Program-made: the position numbers and the translations under genes
Assembly (NCBI RefSeq): GCF_900101865.1
Contig: NZ_FNAH01000002.1
Span: forward strand, 310,001-374,000
From: Paracoccus isoporae
Lineage (GTDB): Bacteria > Pseudomonadota > Alphaproteobacteria > Rhodobacterales > Rhodobacteraceae
DNA length: 64,000 nt
Direction: 5' to 3'
The notes under the pieces: model-generated
Databases searched by the model: none
What the model saw: the letters and a program-made list of their open reading frames with translations, nothing else
Told to the model about the DNA's origin: nothing
Shown here: in pieces, positions 42,810 through 51,331 of the stretch
Layout: each line of letters opens with the position of its first letter
How positions within the stretch are numbered: the first letter of the stretch is position 1

Positions 42810-44938
42810 TGGAGCTTATCGCGCAGAACATGGCGCCGATCATGTTCGTCTCGCTGATCCTGTTCCTGCTGTTCGGCTATCCGGTGGCCTTTGCGCTGGC
42901 GGCGAACGGGCTCTTGTTCTTCGTGATCGGGGTGGAGCTGGCCCCCTTGTCGAGCTCGATCTATCTCGACTGGAACCTTCTGGGCACCATGCCCGACCGG
43001 CTCTGGGGGGTGTTGTCGAACGAGACCTTGCTGGCCATTCCCTTCTTTACCTTCATGGGCATATTGCTGGAGAAATCCGGCATGGCCGAGGATCTGCTGG
43101 ACACGATCGGCCAGCTTTTCGGGCCGGTCCGCGGCGGGCTGGCCTATGCGGTCATCATCGTCGGCGCGCTGCTGGCGGCGACGACCGGCGTGGTCGCGGC
43201 CTCGGTCATCGCGATGGGGCTGATCTCGCTGCCGATCATGCTGCGCTACGGCTATGACCGGCGGGTGGCGACGGGGGTGATCGCGGCCTCGGGGACGCTG
43301 GCGCAGATCATCCCGCCGAGCCTCGTGCTGATCGTCATGGCCGACCAGCTGGGCCGGTCGGTGGGCGATATGTACAAGGGCGCGCTGATCCCCGGTCTGG
43401 TGCTGACCGGGATCTATCTGCTCTATGTCTTCGTGATGTCGATCATCCGCCCGCAATCCGTGCCGGCCCTGCCGCGCGAGGCGCGGACGCTCGGGTCCGG
43501 CGTTTTGTCGCTGCTGATCGTGGTCGGCATCGCCGTGGCGGTTGCCATCGGCGCGCATCGTCTGCTGGCCGGTTCGCAGGGCAGCAATGCCAGTATCCTT
43601 TCGGCGGCATCGGCGGTGGGGTTCCTGTTCTTCGTCGCCATGTTCGACAAGGAGGGCTGGCGCTTTCTCGTCAAGCTGGGCGTGGCGCTTGCCGCCGCGC
43701 TGATCGCCTGGACCGGGGTGAATGCTGTGATCGCCTCCGACGCGGTGTCCGGGCTAGGCACCAATCCGCGCGTCGGCGCGCTGATCCTGCTGCTGTTCGT
43801 CGCGGCTGTGGTGGCCTTCCTGCTCTATTCCGCGCTGATGCGTGTGTTGCGGGGCGCGATCGATTTCACCCCCAGCGAGGCGCATCACCTGGGCATTCTG
43901 AGCAAGCTGGCCCAGCAGGTCATCATCGTGCTGGTGCCGCCGCTGGCGCTCGTCTTCTTCGTGCTGGGCACGATCTTTCTAGGCTGGGCCACGCCGACCG
44001 AGGGCGGGGCGATGGGCGCGGTCGGCGCGCTCGTGCTGTCGGCGATGAAGGGGCGGCTGAATATCGAGGTGATAAGGCAGGCGCTCGCCTCCACCACGCG
44101 TCTGGCGGCCTTCGTGATGTTCATCCTGATCGGGGCGCGGGTGTTCTCGCTGACTTTCTACGGGGTGAACGGTCATATCTGGGTCGAGCATCTTCTGACC
44201 TCGCTGCCCGGCGGCGAATACGGATTCCTGATCGTGGTCTCGGTGCTGGTGTTCTTCCTGGCCTTCTTCCTCGATTTCTTCGAGCTGGCCTTCATCATCG
44301 TGCCGCTGCTGGCGCCTGCGGCGGAAAGCCTGGGGATCGACCTGATCTGGTTCGGGGTGATCCTGGGCGTGAACATGCAGACCAGCTTCATGCATCCGCC
44401 CTTCGGCTTTGCGCTGTTCTATCTGCGCAGCGTCGCCCCGCGCAGCGCCTATGACGACCGGGTGACCGGGCGGCGGCTGGAGGGGGTGACCTCGGGCCAG
44501 ATCTACTGGGGCGCGGTGCCGTTCGTCTTCATCCAGATCCTGATGATCGGGATCGTGATCCTGTTTCCGGGGCTGGTCATGCATTACAAGGGCGCGCCGG
44601 TGGATGTGGAATCGGTCGATTTCACCGTGCCCATGGGCGGCGGCGATGCGGGCGGGTTCGGATCGCTCGGCGGTCTGGGCGGCGTGCCCTTCGGCAGCGA
44701 TGCCGCGCCTGGCGGCGCAGGCGCCGGGGCTGAAAGCGGCGCGGCGGATGGCGGTCTGGGAAGTCTCGGTGGCCTGGGCGGCGCGCCCGATTTCGGGACG
44801 CCCGCGGCCGACGCCCCCGCAAGCGACGACCCCGCAAGCGATGAGCCCGAGAGCGGTGCCCCCGCGCCCGCAGAGACCTCCCCGCAACCCGGCGGGCTGG
44901 ACCCGCTTGGCGGCCCACCGCCGGGCCTGTCGAACTGA
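42806..44938 (+). CDS. TRAP transporter large permease (DctM type), enlarged, Gly-rich tail
   Basis: Membrane subunit that carries the solute, 710 residues against ~430 for a standard DctM. It has an extra membrane insert (about 215-340) between the two halves, and a ~100-residue low-complexity tail from about residue 600 (GSLGGLGG blocks, then Ala/Pro/Ser/Asp-rich). Core motifs: IPFFTFMGILLEKSGMAEDL and IIPPSLVLIVMADQLGRSVGD. No DctP-type binding protein gene lies next to it. Start ATG 42806 overlaps the small permease. The tail's role is unknown. Confidence 0.88.
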   Translation: MMELIAQNMAPIMFVSLILFLLFGYPVAFALAANGLLFFVIGVELAPLSSSIYLDWNLLGTMPDRLWGVLSNETLLAIPFFTFMGILLEKSGMAEDLLDTIGQLFGPVRGGLAYAVIIVGALLAATTGVVAASVIAMGLISLPIMLRYGYDRRVATGVIAASGTLAQIIPPSLVLIVMADQLGRSVGDMYKGALIPGLVLTGIYLLYVFVMSIIRPQSVPALPREARTLGSGVLSLLIVVGIAVAVAIGAHRLLAGSQGSNASILSAASAVGFLFFVAMFDKEGWRFLVKLGVALAAALIAWTGVNAVIASDAVSGLGTNPRVGALILLLFVAAVVAFLLYSALMRVLRGAIDFTPSEAHHLGILSKLAQQVIIVLVPPLALVFFVLGTIFLGWATPTEGGAMGAVGALVLSAMKGRLNIEVIRQALASTTRLAAFVMFILIGARVFSLTFYGVNGHIWVEHLLTSLPGGEYGFLIVVSVLVFFLAFFLDFFELAFIIVPLLAPAAESLGIDLIWFGVILGVNMQTSFMHPPFGFALFYLRSVAPRSAYDDRVTGRRLEGVTSGQIYWGAVPFVFIQILMIGIVILFPGLVMHYKGAPVDVESVDFTVPMGGGDAGGFGSLGGLGGVPFGSDAAPGGAGAGAESGAADGGLGSLGGLGGAPDFGTPAADAPASDDPASDEPESGAPAPAETSPQPGGLDPLGGPPPGLSN

Positions 44939-45007
44939 GAACGGGGCCGGGGGCCGCACGCCCCCGTGGCCCATCGGGCCGGGGCGAATCGCGGCGGCTT
45001 TGCCAGT

Positions 45008-45337
45008 TTACTCTGGCGCGGTCCGGGCCAGCTCCGCCGCGCGGCGGCGCAGCGCCTCGGCCCGCGCCGTCAGCGCCTGCGCGTCCGCCGATTGCGCCGC
45101 CGTGACCTCCGCCGAGGAGACGGCGAGGGCCGCACCGGCGTTCTGAAGATCGCTCACCACCTGATCGGGGCTGGAGGCCGCAATCTCGGCGTGACCGGGA
45201 ATCGCGGGCTCGGCCAGGATCTGTTCGGAGGGCAGCAGGGCCGGGTAGTCGCCGCTGCGATCACCGCACCCCGCCAGGATCAGCGCGGCGCCAAGCAGAA
45301 CGGGCAGGAGGGTCTTTGCCAAATCAATGTCCTTCAT
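45008..45337 (-). CDS. small lipoprotein
   Basis: 109 residues with start ATG 45337. Lipoprotein signal LLPVLLGAALILAGC with Cys24. The mature part (about 85 residues) ends in a helical, Ala/Arg/Glu-rich stretch likely to form a coiled coil. No family recognised. It lies on the opposite strand to the TRAP genes, downstream of tRNA-Leu; a longer frame to 45406 would run into the tRNA. Confidence 0.7.
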   Translation of the reverse strand: MKDIDLAKTLLPVLLGAALILAGCGDRSGDYPALLPSEQILAEPAIPGHAEIAASSPDQVVSDLQNAGAALAVSSAEVTAAQSADAQALTARAEALRRRAAELARTAPE

Positions 45338-45376
45338 CCGCGCGCGGGTCTGCTGGCGCGGCAACAATCGCGTGGC

Positions 45377-45460
45377 TGGTACCCGAGGCCGGACTCGAAC
45401 CGGCATGGATTGCTCCGGCGGATTTTGAATCCGCTGCGTCTACCATTCCGCCACTCGGGC
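45377..45460 (-). tRNA. tRNA-Leu (anticodon CAA)
   Basis: 84 bases including an encoded CCA. Acceptor arm GCCCGAG pairs with CTCGGGT (one G·U), D-arm, anticodon stem GCGGA/TCCGC with loop TTCAAAA giving anticodon CAA (reads UUG), a long variable arm typical of Leu, and T-arm CCGGTTCGAGTCCGG. The anticodon is at 45425-45427. Confidence 0.97.
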
Positions 45461-45524
45461 AACAGAGCGGAAATAGCGGGGTTGTTGCCCGGCGGCAAGG
45501 GGCTGTCGCCGGGCGCGATGGGCA

Positions 45525-46115
45525 TCAGGCGGCCTTGCGCGCGGCACCTGCGTGGCGTGAGGTGTACAGGGCGATGCGCTGCCCGTATTGCCGCCCGGCC
45601 GCCAGATCGCCGGGATAGGGGCCCTGATCGGGGGTGGAATCGGAGCGCGCGATCCCCATCAGCCCGGTCGAGAAGCCGGTCCAGTTGACATCGGCGGGCG
45701 TGCTTCCCAGCGCGTTGTTCGGCAACTGGCCGGGGCCGACCCAGATCTGGCCATGCTGCTGTGCGAAGGTCATCAGCCAGGAGATGGTTTCCCCCTTGTC
45801 GCCGACAGTGCTGGCCGAGACGGTGAAACCGCCTGCGATGCGTCCGGCCCAGCCCTGCCGGATCCATTGCTTTGAGCTGGCATCGGCAAAGCGTTTAAAC
45901 TGCCACGCCACATTGCCCATATAGGTGGGGCTGCCATAGATCATCGCATCGGCGGTTTCGATGGAATACCAGTCATCGTCGCCGATGAGACCGTCATCGT
46001 TGATGCGGATGGCGATGGGGGTGGCGCCGCCGGCGCGGATGCCCTCGGTCACGGCATCGGCGAGTTTCGCGGTATGGCCGTAGCCGCTGTAATAGATCAT
46101 TGCGATATTCGTCAT
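45525..46115 (-). CDS. flavodoxin-family NAD(P)H:quinone oxidoreductase-like protein (WrbA-like)
   Basis: 196 residues from ATG 46115, which has AGGAG at the right spacing; a longer frame to 46181 lies in the operator region. Flavodoxin fold with FMN phosphate loop YYSGYGHTAKLADAV, then MIYGSPTYMGNVAWQFK and a GGFTVSAS loop, as in WrbA-type quinone reductases. Divergent from the HxlR regulator with a 103-base gap containing two palindromes, suggesting it is the regulator's target. Confidence 0.85.
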   Translation of the reverse strand: MTNIAMIYYSGYGHTAKLADAVTEGIRAGGATPIAIRINDDGLIGDDDWYSIETADAMIYGSPTYMGNVAWQFKRFADASSKQWIRQGWAGRIAGGFTVSASTVGDKGETISWLMTFAQQHGQIWVGPGQLPNNALGSTPADVNWTGFSTGLMGIARSDSTPDQGPYPGDLAAGRQYGQRIALYTSRHAGAARKAA

Positions 46116-46159
46116 GAGAGGCTCCTGATGCTGTCGATGGCTGCAGGCTGGCCTCTTTA

Positions 46160-46174
46160 CTTTCAAAATGAAAG
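46160..46174. promoter_or_regulatory. palindrome 1 in the flavodoxin/HxlR intergenic region
   Basis: CTTTCA-AAA-TGAAAG, a perfect 6-bp inverted repeat with a 3-base centre. It lies 45 bases ahead of the flavodoxin gene start and 45 ahead of the regulator start. Likely operator for the divergent HxlR protein. Confidence 0.55.
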
Positions 46175-46186
46175 CAGGCACCTTTT

Positions 46187-46201
46187 GGTAAGTTAGTTAC
46201 C
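46187..46201. promoter_or_regulatory. palindrome 2 in the flavodoxin/HxlR intergenic region
   Basis: GGTAA-GTTAG-TTACC, a perfect 5-bp inverted repeat with a 5-base centre, 17 bases before the HxlR GTG, where binding would autoregulate the regulator. The GTAA/TTAC form resembles HxlR/YodB-type sites. Confidence 0.55.
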
Positions 46202-46218
46202 TGCATGCGAGAATTGCC

Positions 46219-46578
46219 GTGAAACCTGACCGGATCCCGCCTGAAAAAAATCTGCCGGCCTGCCCGGTGGACCGCCTGCTCCGGGTGATTTCGGGGCAAT
46301 GGACAAGCTATCTGCTCTGGGTGCTGGCGCAGAACGGGCCGCAGCGATTCGGCGCGTTGCAGAAGCTGGTGCCGGGAATCTCGACGAAAGTGCTGACGGA
46401 ACGGCTGCGGATGCTGGACGCCGCCGGGCTGGTTCTGCGGGAACAGGCCGCGACGATTCCGCCTCAGGTCACCTATTCGCTGACACCGCGCGGGCTGGAG
46501 TTGCGCGGGCTGATGGATGATCTGAGCATCGTCGCCCGTCGCTGGGACGCCGAGGGATGGCGGCCACCGCCCCGCTGA
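46219..46578 (+). CDS. HxlR-family transcriptional regulator
   Basis: 119 residues, winged-helix HxlR family: VISGQWTSYLLWVLAQNGPQRFGALQ, then GISTKVLTERLRMLDAAGLV, ending SLTPRGLELRGLMDDL. A single Cys15 (LPACPVDRLL) ahead of the helix-turn-helix occupies the place of the redox-sensing Cys of YodB/QorR-type members. It has a GTG start. Divergent from a quinone-reductase-like gene, so a quinone/diamide-type sensor of that gene is the natural reading. Confidence 0.88.
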   Translation: MKPDRIPPEKNLPACPVDRLLRVISGQWTSYLLWVLAQNGPQRFGALQKLVPGISTKVLTERLRMLDAAGLVLREQAATIPPQVTYSLTPRGLELRGLMDDLSIVARRWDAEGWRPPPR

Positions 46579-46587
46579 GCGGCAGGC

Positions 46588-47556
46588 TCAGGCGCGGCCC
46601 AGCTTTTCCAGCCGCGCATCGCGCAGCCGGGCGAAGTCGTCGCCGGCATGGTAGCTCGAGCGGGTCAGCGGCGTGGCCGAGACCATCAGGAACCCCTTGC
46701 CATAGGCCGAACGCTCATAGCCGCGGAACTCGTCCGGCGTCACGAAACGATCCACGCGGTGATGTTTCGGCGTGGGTTGCAGATATTGCCCGATGGTCAT
46801 GAAATCCACATCCGCCGCGCGCATGTCGTCCATCACCTGCAACACGCCCTGCCGGTCCTCGCCCAGACCGACCATGATGCCGGATTTTGTGAACATGGCC
46901 GGGTCGAGTTCCTTCACCCGCTGCAACAGCCGCAGTGAATGGAAATAGCGCGCGCCGGGGCGGACGCTGGGATAGAGGCCGGGGACGGTTTCCAGATTGT
47001 GGTTGAACACGTCCGGCCGCGCCTCGACCACGATTTCAAGGGCTTCCGGGCCGCATTTCAGGAAATCCGGGGTCAGCACCTCGATGGTGGATCTGGGCGA
47101 GCGGTGGCGGATGGCGCGGATCACCTGGGCGAAATGTTCCGCCCCGCCATCATCCAGATCGTCGCGGTCGACCGAGGTGATGACGACATGGTTCAGCCCC
47201 AGCTTCTGCACGGCATGAGCCACCCGCCCCGGCTCGAACGGGTCGAGCGCGTCGGGCTTGCCGGTGATGATGTTGCAGAAGGAACAGCCGCGCGTGCAGA
47301 TCTCGCCCATGATCATCATGGTGGCGTGGCCCTGCGACCAGCATTCGCCGACATTGGGGCAGCCCGCTTCCTCGCAGACCGTGGAGAGCCGGTTCTCGCG
47401 CAGGATGTCGCGGGTCTCCTTGTAGCCCTGCGAGGTCGGCGCCTTGACCCGGATCCAGTCCGGCTTTTTCGGCTGGGACTGGTCGGGACGATGCGCCTTT
47501 TCCGGGTGGCGGGCGCGGGCGGACAGGGCGCGCAGGGCAGGGGGCTGTTCGGTCAT
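46588..47556 (-). CDS. lipA: lipoyl synthase LipA
   Basis: Radical-SAM enzyme that inserts two sulfurs into octanoyl groups on lipoyl domains. 322 residues. Auxiliary-cluster cysteines Cys61, Cys66, Cys72 ([12 protein letters not shown]) and SAM-cluster cysteines Cys87, Cys91, Cys94 (CTRGCSFC) are intact, and the C-terminal RSSYHAGD serine is present. lipB is not next to it. Confidence 0.97.
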   Translation of the reverse strand: MTEQPPALRALSARARHPEKAHRPDQSQPKKPDWIRVKAPTSQGYKETRDILRENRLSTVCEEAGCPNVGECWSQGHATMMIMGEICTRGCSFCNIITGKPDALDPFEPGRVAHAVQKLGLNHVVITSVDRDDLDDGGAEHFAQVIRAIRHRSPRSTIEVLTPDFLKCGPEALEIVVEARPDVFNHNLETVPGLYPSVRPGARYFHSLRLLQRVKELDPAMFTKSGIMVGLGEDRQGVLQVMDDMRAADVDFMTIGQYLQPTPKHHRVDRFVTPDEFRGYERSAYGKGFLMVSATPLTRSSYHAGDDFARLRDARLEKLGRA

Positions 47557-47682
47557 GGCGGCCTCTTGGCGGGATCGGACCAGAGTTAATCGGTTTACGC
47601 CCGTTGATCAACGCCGCGCGGGGCAGGGCTGTTATGCGCCTGCCCCGCTGCTCGCGCCGGATCTCCGCGCACCGCCCGCCCT

Positions 47683-48861
47683 TCAGCCGATCAGCGGGCC
47701 GCCGGGGCCGTAGCGGTCCTCGTAATGCCGCGCCAGCCGGTCAAGCGCGAGGCGCAGAACCACCTTGCCCGATCGCGCCGACCAGCCCAGCCTGCGCTCG
47801 GTCATCTCCAGCCCGTCGAGAAAGCAGCACACCCGCAGCACCAGATCGCCCATGCCGGGGCCAAGCTCGCGCAGCGCCTCGGCCACGCGGGCGCGGGCGC
47901 GTTCGGACCCTCCTGCGGCCGATCCTGCAGGGGCCGAGGATGTCACCCCGGCGGTCAGGAACCGGTCCCAGTTCTGGCTGACCCGCGGCCCCATCTGCGC
48001 CTGCTCGAAATCCTCGCGCAGCCGCTCGCCCGCCGCGATCATGGCGGGCGACAGGAACGGCTTGCCGGACGCATCGCGGCGGCGGGAGAGAAGTTGCAAC
48101 GGGCTTTCCGCCATGTTGACCCGCATCCGCCGCGGGCCTTGATCGTCGGGGTCGGGCAGGTCGCGCATCCCCCAGACCCGGTGCTGCCCGGCGTGATCGA
48201 AGGACGCGGCGCCGTCGGCCATGCCTGGCGCGGCCGCCTCCGCGTTCCCACCGACCGGGCGGGCATCGGCAAAATCCCCCGCGCAGGGCATCCCGCCATC
48301 GCCGCGCCGCAGCCGCCTGAGGGCCGCGCGCCCGGCAGGCGAGATCCGGTAGCGGTGCAGCTTCTTGCCCTGGCCGGCCAGTTCCAACCAGCCCTTCAGC
48401 GCGAAGGTTTCGGCCAGGCTGCGCGCCAGCACCGCGATGCGGATCTCGCCGCGGGTGACGATGGCATTGGGCAGATCGGCCGACACGATCATCTCCGCCG
48501 CGGGCTCGGCCATGCGGCGCAGGATGCGGCGGGTCTGATCGGCGCAGTCGCGCGACGGGCGCGGCGGCATCTCGTCCATCCCCAGCGATTTCAGCGCCGC
48601 ATCGACCAGCGGATCGTCGCGCCGCGCCTCGAACCGGCGAATCCGGCGCAGCATTGTGGAGGCGTGGCAGCCCGCCTCCCGCGCGAGGGCCCGGATCGAG
48701 ACGCCGTCCTCGACATGGCGCAGATAGAGCCGCGCATCGGCACAGATATGTTCATCAACTGCTGATTCCGCTTTGCCTGTCGGCGCGGGCGGCGCGGCGC
48801 CGATGCGCGAGCCCGAACGCATTGCGCCGGCCACATCGAAATCTGGCGTCAAGATGGTCAT
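47683..48861 (-). CDS. helix-turn-helix protein of the Rhodobacterales DUF6456-like group
   Basis: 392 residues from ATG 48861, which has AAGGGAC at good spacing (a frame to 48903 is also open). The N-terminal ~45-90 region has a helix-turn-helix (IRALAREAGCHASTMLRRIRRFE). The C-terminal part (about 250-390) carries ESPLQLLSRRRDASGKPFLS and AMIAAGERLREDFEQAQ, which I recognise as the domain found in rhodobacterial DUF6456 proteins. The function is unknown; DNA binding is likely. It is divergent from the small DUF6477-like gene. Confidence 0.7.
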   Translation of the reverse strand: MTILTPDFDVAGAMRSGSRIGAAPPAPTGKAESAVDEHICADARLYLRHVEDGVSIRALAREAGCHASTMLRRIRRFEARRDDPLVDAALKSLGMDEMPPRPSRDCADQTRRILRRMAEPAAEMIVSADLPNAIVTRGEIRIAVLARSLAETFALKGWLELAGQGKKLHRYRISPAGRAALRRLRRGDGGMPCAGDFADARPVGGNAEAAAPGMADGAASFDHAGQHRVWGMRDLPDPDDQGPRRMRVNMAESPLQLLSRRRDASGKPFLSPAMIAAGERLREDFEQAQMGPRVSQNWDRFLTAGVTSSAPAGSAAGGSERARARVAEALRELGPGMGDLVLRVCCFLDGLEMTERRLGWSARSGKVVLRLALDRLARHYEDRYGPGGPLIG

Positions 48862-49071
48862 GTTCGTCCCTTGTCTTTTGCAGGGGCGCAGCGGCAGCGT
48901 CACGCCCGCTCGTGGTGACCTGTATAAATCGGCAGGTCGCGTTAAGGAGAACTGTAGAATTCCTAAGAATTCCTAAAGAAATCCTTCTGGATGGGACGTT
49001 GCGTCAACTTGCCGGGCAACGGTGCCGCGTCTCGTGGAAAGCTGGCCCGTGCAGTCAGAACGGAGAGCCCC

Positions 49072-49479
49072 ATGAGCATCGAGATCCGCCAGGACAGGTT
49101 TCACATTGCCGCGCCGCAGCCCGGACCGCGCCGGCCGGCAACGCTGATCCGCGCGGCGCAGGCCGGGCAGGGCAGGTGGCGGCGGGACAGGGATCTGGCG
49201 CGGCTTCTTGGGCTGGACCAGGCGCCGGACCGGGCGGCGGGGCTGGCGGCGCTGCGCCGGGCCGAATGGCGGCAGGAGGCAGCGCGCCGCGCCCGTGCGC
49301 CGGATTACGATCCGCACCGCCATGTGCTGCTGATGATTGCGCTGCTGGCCGAGTTGCAGGCGGGGCAGGATGCGAGCGGACCCGCGCAGGGAACCGGACC
49401 CGGCCCGGCGCTGCGCCTCGTCGCCCGGCCGGTGCCGCCTAACGCCCGCGGAACATGCCCCCCAGCACCCCGCGCATGA
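49072..49479 (+). CDS. small DUF6477-like protein
   Basis: 135 residues. ATG 49072 follows GGAGAG; a longer frame (from 48991) is less likely. The central RRPATLIRAAQAGQGRWRRDRDLARLLG and the later HRHVLLMIALLAELQ resemble the short rhodobacterial DUF6477 family, usually next to the DUF6456-type gene as here. The last 40 bases overlap the 3' end of the convergent HerA-like gene; the tail after about residue 105 looks low in complexity. Function unknown. Confidence 0.55.
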   Translation: MSIEIRQDRFHIAAPQPGPRRPATLIRAAQAGQGRWRRDRDLARLLGLDQAPDRAAGLAALRRAEWRQEAARRARAPDYDPHRHVLLMIALLAELQAGQDASGPAQGTGPGPALRLVARPVPPNARGTCPPAPRA

Positions 49480-51028
49480 TCGCCCGCGTGCCGGACCGTC
49501 CGATCTCGCGCGCCACCGTCTTGCCGAAGGTTTCCAGCACCGAGTCGCTGCGCGAACTGCGCCGCCCGGCGGGCTTCTTTGCCGCCGGGATGGTCAGATC
49601 CGGATTGTAGCGGCGGGCCCGGGTGAAACGCTCGTCCTTCTGCCCGCCGACCACCCACAGATCCGAGTCGTCCTGCGATGGGCTGGCCAGGTCGCGCGCG
49701 GCCTCGGCCGCCTCTGCCGCGCGTGCGGCCAGTTGTTCATGGGCCGAGTCGCGGTCGAGCGTCGTGTCGTATTTCGCCGCCATGGGCGAGGCGGCCATGA
49801 CCGCCGCACGCTCCTCCGCCGTGATCGGGCCGAGCTGCGAGAAGGGCGGGCGGATCAGCGTGCGCATGGCCACGCCGGGCACGCCCTTGGGTTCGAGAAA
49901 CGAGGTCACGGCCTCGCCCGTGCCGACCTCGGTGATCGCCTCGGCAATGTCGAAATCGGGGTTGGGGCGGTAATTTTCGGCCGCCTGACGCAGCGCCTTC
50001 TGGTCTTTGGCGGTGAAGGCGCGCAGCGCGTGCTGGACCCGGTTGCCGAGCTGGCCCAGAATATCCTCGGGCACATCGGTCGGGTTCTGGCTGATGAACC
50101 ACACGCTGACCCCCTTGGACCGGATCAGCCGCGCCACCTGCTCGATCTTGTCGACAAGCGCCTTGGGGGCATCGTCGAACAGCAGATGCGCCTCGTCGAA
50201 GAAGAAGGCGGCGACGGGTTTGTCGGGGTCGCCCACCTCCGGCAATTGCTCGAACAGCTCCGACAGCAGCCACAGCAGGAAGGTGGAATAGAGCCGCGGC
50301 GCATTCATCAACCGGTCGGCGGCGAGGATGTTGATGACCCCCCTGCCGGCCGCGTCGGTCCTGAGCAGGTCCGACAGCGCCAGCGCCGGCTCCCCGAACA
50401 GCCGGTCGCCGCCCTCGCCCTCCAGCGTCAGCAGCGCCCGCTGGATCGCACCGACCGACGCGGTGCTGACATTGCCGTAGGTCAGCGACAGCTCCGAGGC
50501 GTTCTGGCCCACCCAGACCAGCATCGCCTGAAGATCCTTCAGATCCAGCAGCGCCAGCCCCTGCTCGTCGGCTACGCGGAAGGCGATGTTCAGCACGCCT
50601 TCCTGCACATCGGTCAGGCTCAGCAGCCGCGACAGCAGCAGCGGACCCATTTCGGCTGGGGTGGTGCGCACCGGGTGGCCTTTTTCGCCGAACACATCCC
50701 AGAAGGTCACCGGATAGGACTGGTAGTCGAGATCCAGCCCGATCGTCGCGGCGCGTTTCGCGAAGGCCTCGTGCAGCTTCGCCCCGGTCGAGCCGGTTTT
50801 CGCGAGCCCCGCCAGGTCGCCCTTCACATCGGCCAGAAACACCGGCACGCCGATCTGCGACAGCGATTCGGCGAGGATCTGCAGCGTCACCGTCTTGCCG
50901 GTTCCGGTGGCCCCGGCGATCAGGCCGTGGCGGTTGGCGTATTTCATCAGCAGATGTTCCGGATCGCCATATCCGGCCCCCGCACCCCCGACAAAAATGG
51001 TGCCCTGTTCCAGGTCGATGACATTCAT
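49439..51028 (-). CDS. HerA-like ATPase (DUF853/YjgR family)
   Basis: 529 residues. HerA/FtsK-superfamily ATPase: Walker A GATGTGKT at 39-46, Walker B AAFFFDEAHLL, arginine-finger region LIRSKGVSVWFISQNPTDVP. YjgR-type members have no established role; DNA pumping or repair is guessed from the superfamily. The C-terminal ~60 residues are basic (RRSSRSDSV … GTRAIMRGVLGGMFRGR). Its ATG faces a 457-base gap with two plus-strand terminators. Confidence 0.9.
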   Translation of the reverse strand: MNVIDLEQGTIFVGGAGAGYGDPEHLLMKYANRHGLIAGATGTGKTVTLQILAESLSQIGVPVFLADVKGDLAGLAKTGSTGAKLHEAFAKRAATIGLDLDYQSYPVTFWDVFGEKGHPVRTTPAEMGPLLLSRLLSLTDVQEGVLNIAFRVADEQGLALLDLKDLQAMLVWVGQNASELSLTYGNVSTASVGAIQRALLTLEGEGGDRLFGEPALALSDLLRTDAAGRGVINILAADRLMNAPRLYSTFLLWLLSELFEQLPEVGDPDKPVAAFFFDEAHLLFDDAPKALVDKIEQVARLIRSKGVSVWFISQNPTDVPEDILGQLGNRVQHALRAFTAKDQKALRQAAENYRPNPDFDIAEAITEVGTGEAVTSFLEPKGVPGVAMRTLIRPPFSQLGPITAEERAAVMAASPMAAKYDTTLDRDSAHEQLAARAAEAAEAARDLASPSQDDSDLWVVGGQKDERFTRARRYNPDLTIPAAKKPAGRRSSRSDSVLETFGKTVAREIGRSGTRAIMRGVLGGMFRGR

Positions 51029-51094
51029 GTGCGGCCTTTCAGCAATAGATTTCAGGCATTTCGCGGCGAGCGCGTCGATTACAATAGTATCTTA

Positions 51095-51196
51095 AAAGTT
51101 TTGTGCCACACTGAACCTGTCCGCCCGGACCGTTTCGGTTCATGGTGGACACTTCCTCCCTGTTGGACTGCCGCGCCTTCGGGCGCGGCCTTTTTT
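51095..51196 (+). ncRNA. candidate small RNA 1
   Basis: Boundaries approximate. The 3' end is fixed by the terminator at 51170-51196. Just 5' lies CTTCCTCCC (51152-51160), a pyrimidine-rich anti-Shine-Dalgarno-like stretch of the kind exposed in loops of alphaproteobacterial CCUCCUCCC small RNAs. Small stems precede it (GTCC-GCCC-GGAC; ACCG-TTT-CGGT). No clear promoter was identified, so the 5' end is a guess. Confidence 0.4.
51170..51196 (+). terminator. intrinsic terminator 1 of the gene-free region
   Basis: GCCGCGCC-TTCG-GGCGCGGC followed by C and TTTTTT: 8-bp perfect stem, TTCG tetraloop, six T. Plus-strand only. No gene ends upstream of it on that strand. Confidence 0.85.
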
Positions 51197-51233
51197 ACAT
51201 GAATAGGCATGTTTTACCTGTCCGAAAGGATAG

Positions 51234-51263
51234 TTGACGGGCCGTGGCGGCGGCCTCTACCGT
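51234..51263 (+). promoter_or_regulatory. possible promoter of candidate small RNA 2
   Basis: TTGACG at 51234-51239 (5 of 6 consensus), 18-base spacer, TACCGT at 51258-51263 (weak). Would start transcription near 51270. Confidence 0.35.
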
Positions 51264-51269
51264 CCCCAG

Positions 51270-51331
51270 CAATGATGAAGATCGGCCAGTCCGGCAGGGA
51301 ACGAAAGGGTCACGTCCGCGTGGCCCTTTTT
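51270..51331 (+). ncRNA. candidate small RNA 2
   Basis: About 62 bases between a possible promoter and the terminator at 51307-51331. The 5' part AATGATGAAGATCGGCC is unpaired in my reading. No known family recognised. Confidence 0.35.
51307..51331 (+). terminator. intrinsic terminator 2 of the gene-free region
   Basis: GGGTCACG / CGTGGCCC (8-bp stem with one G·U, 4-base loop TCCG) followed by TTTTT. Plus strand only. Lies 155 bases before the IalB-family ATG. Confidence 0.8.
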
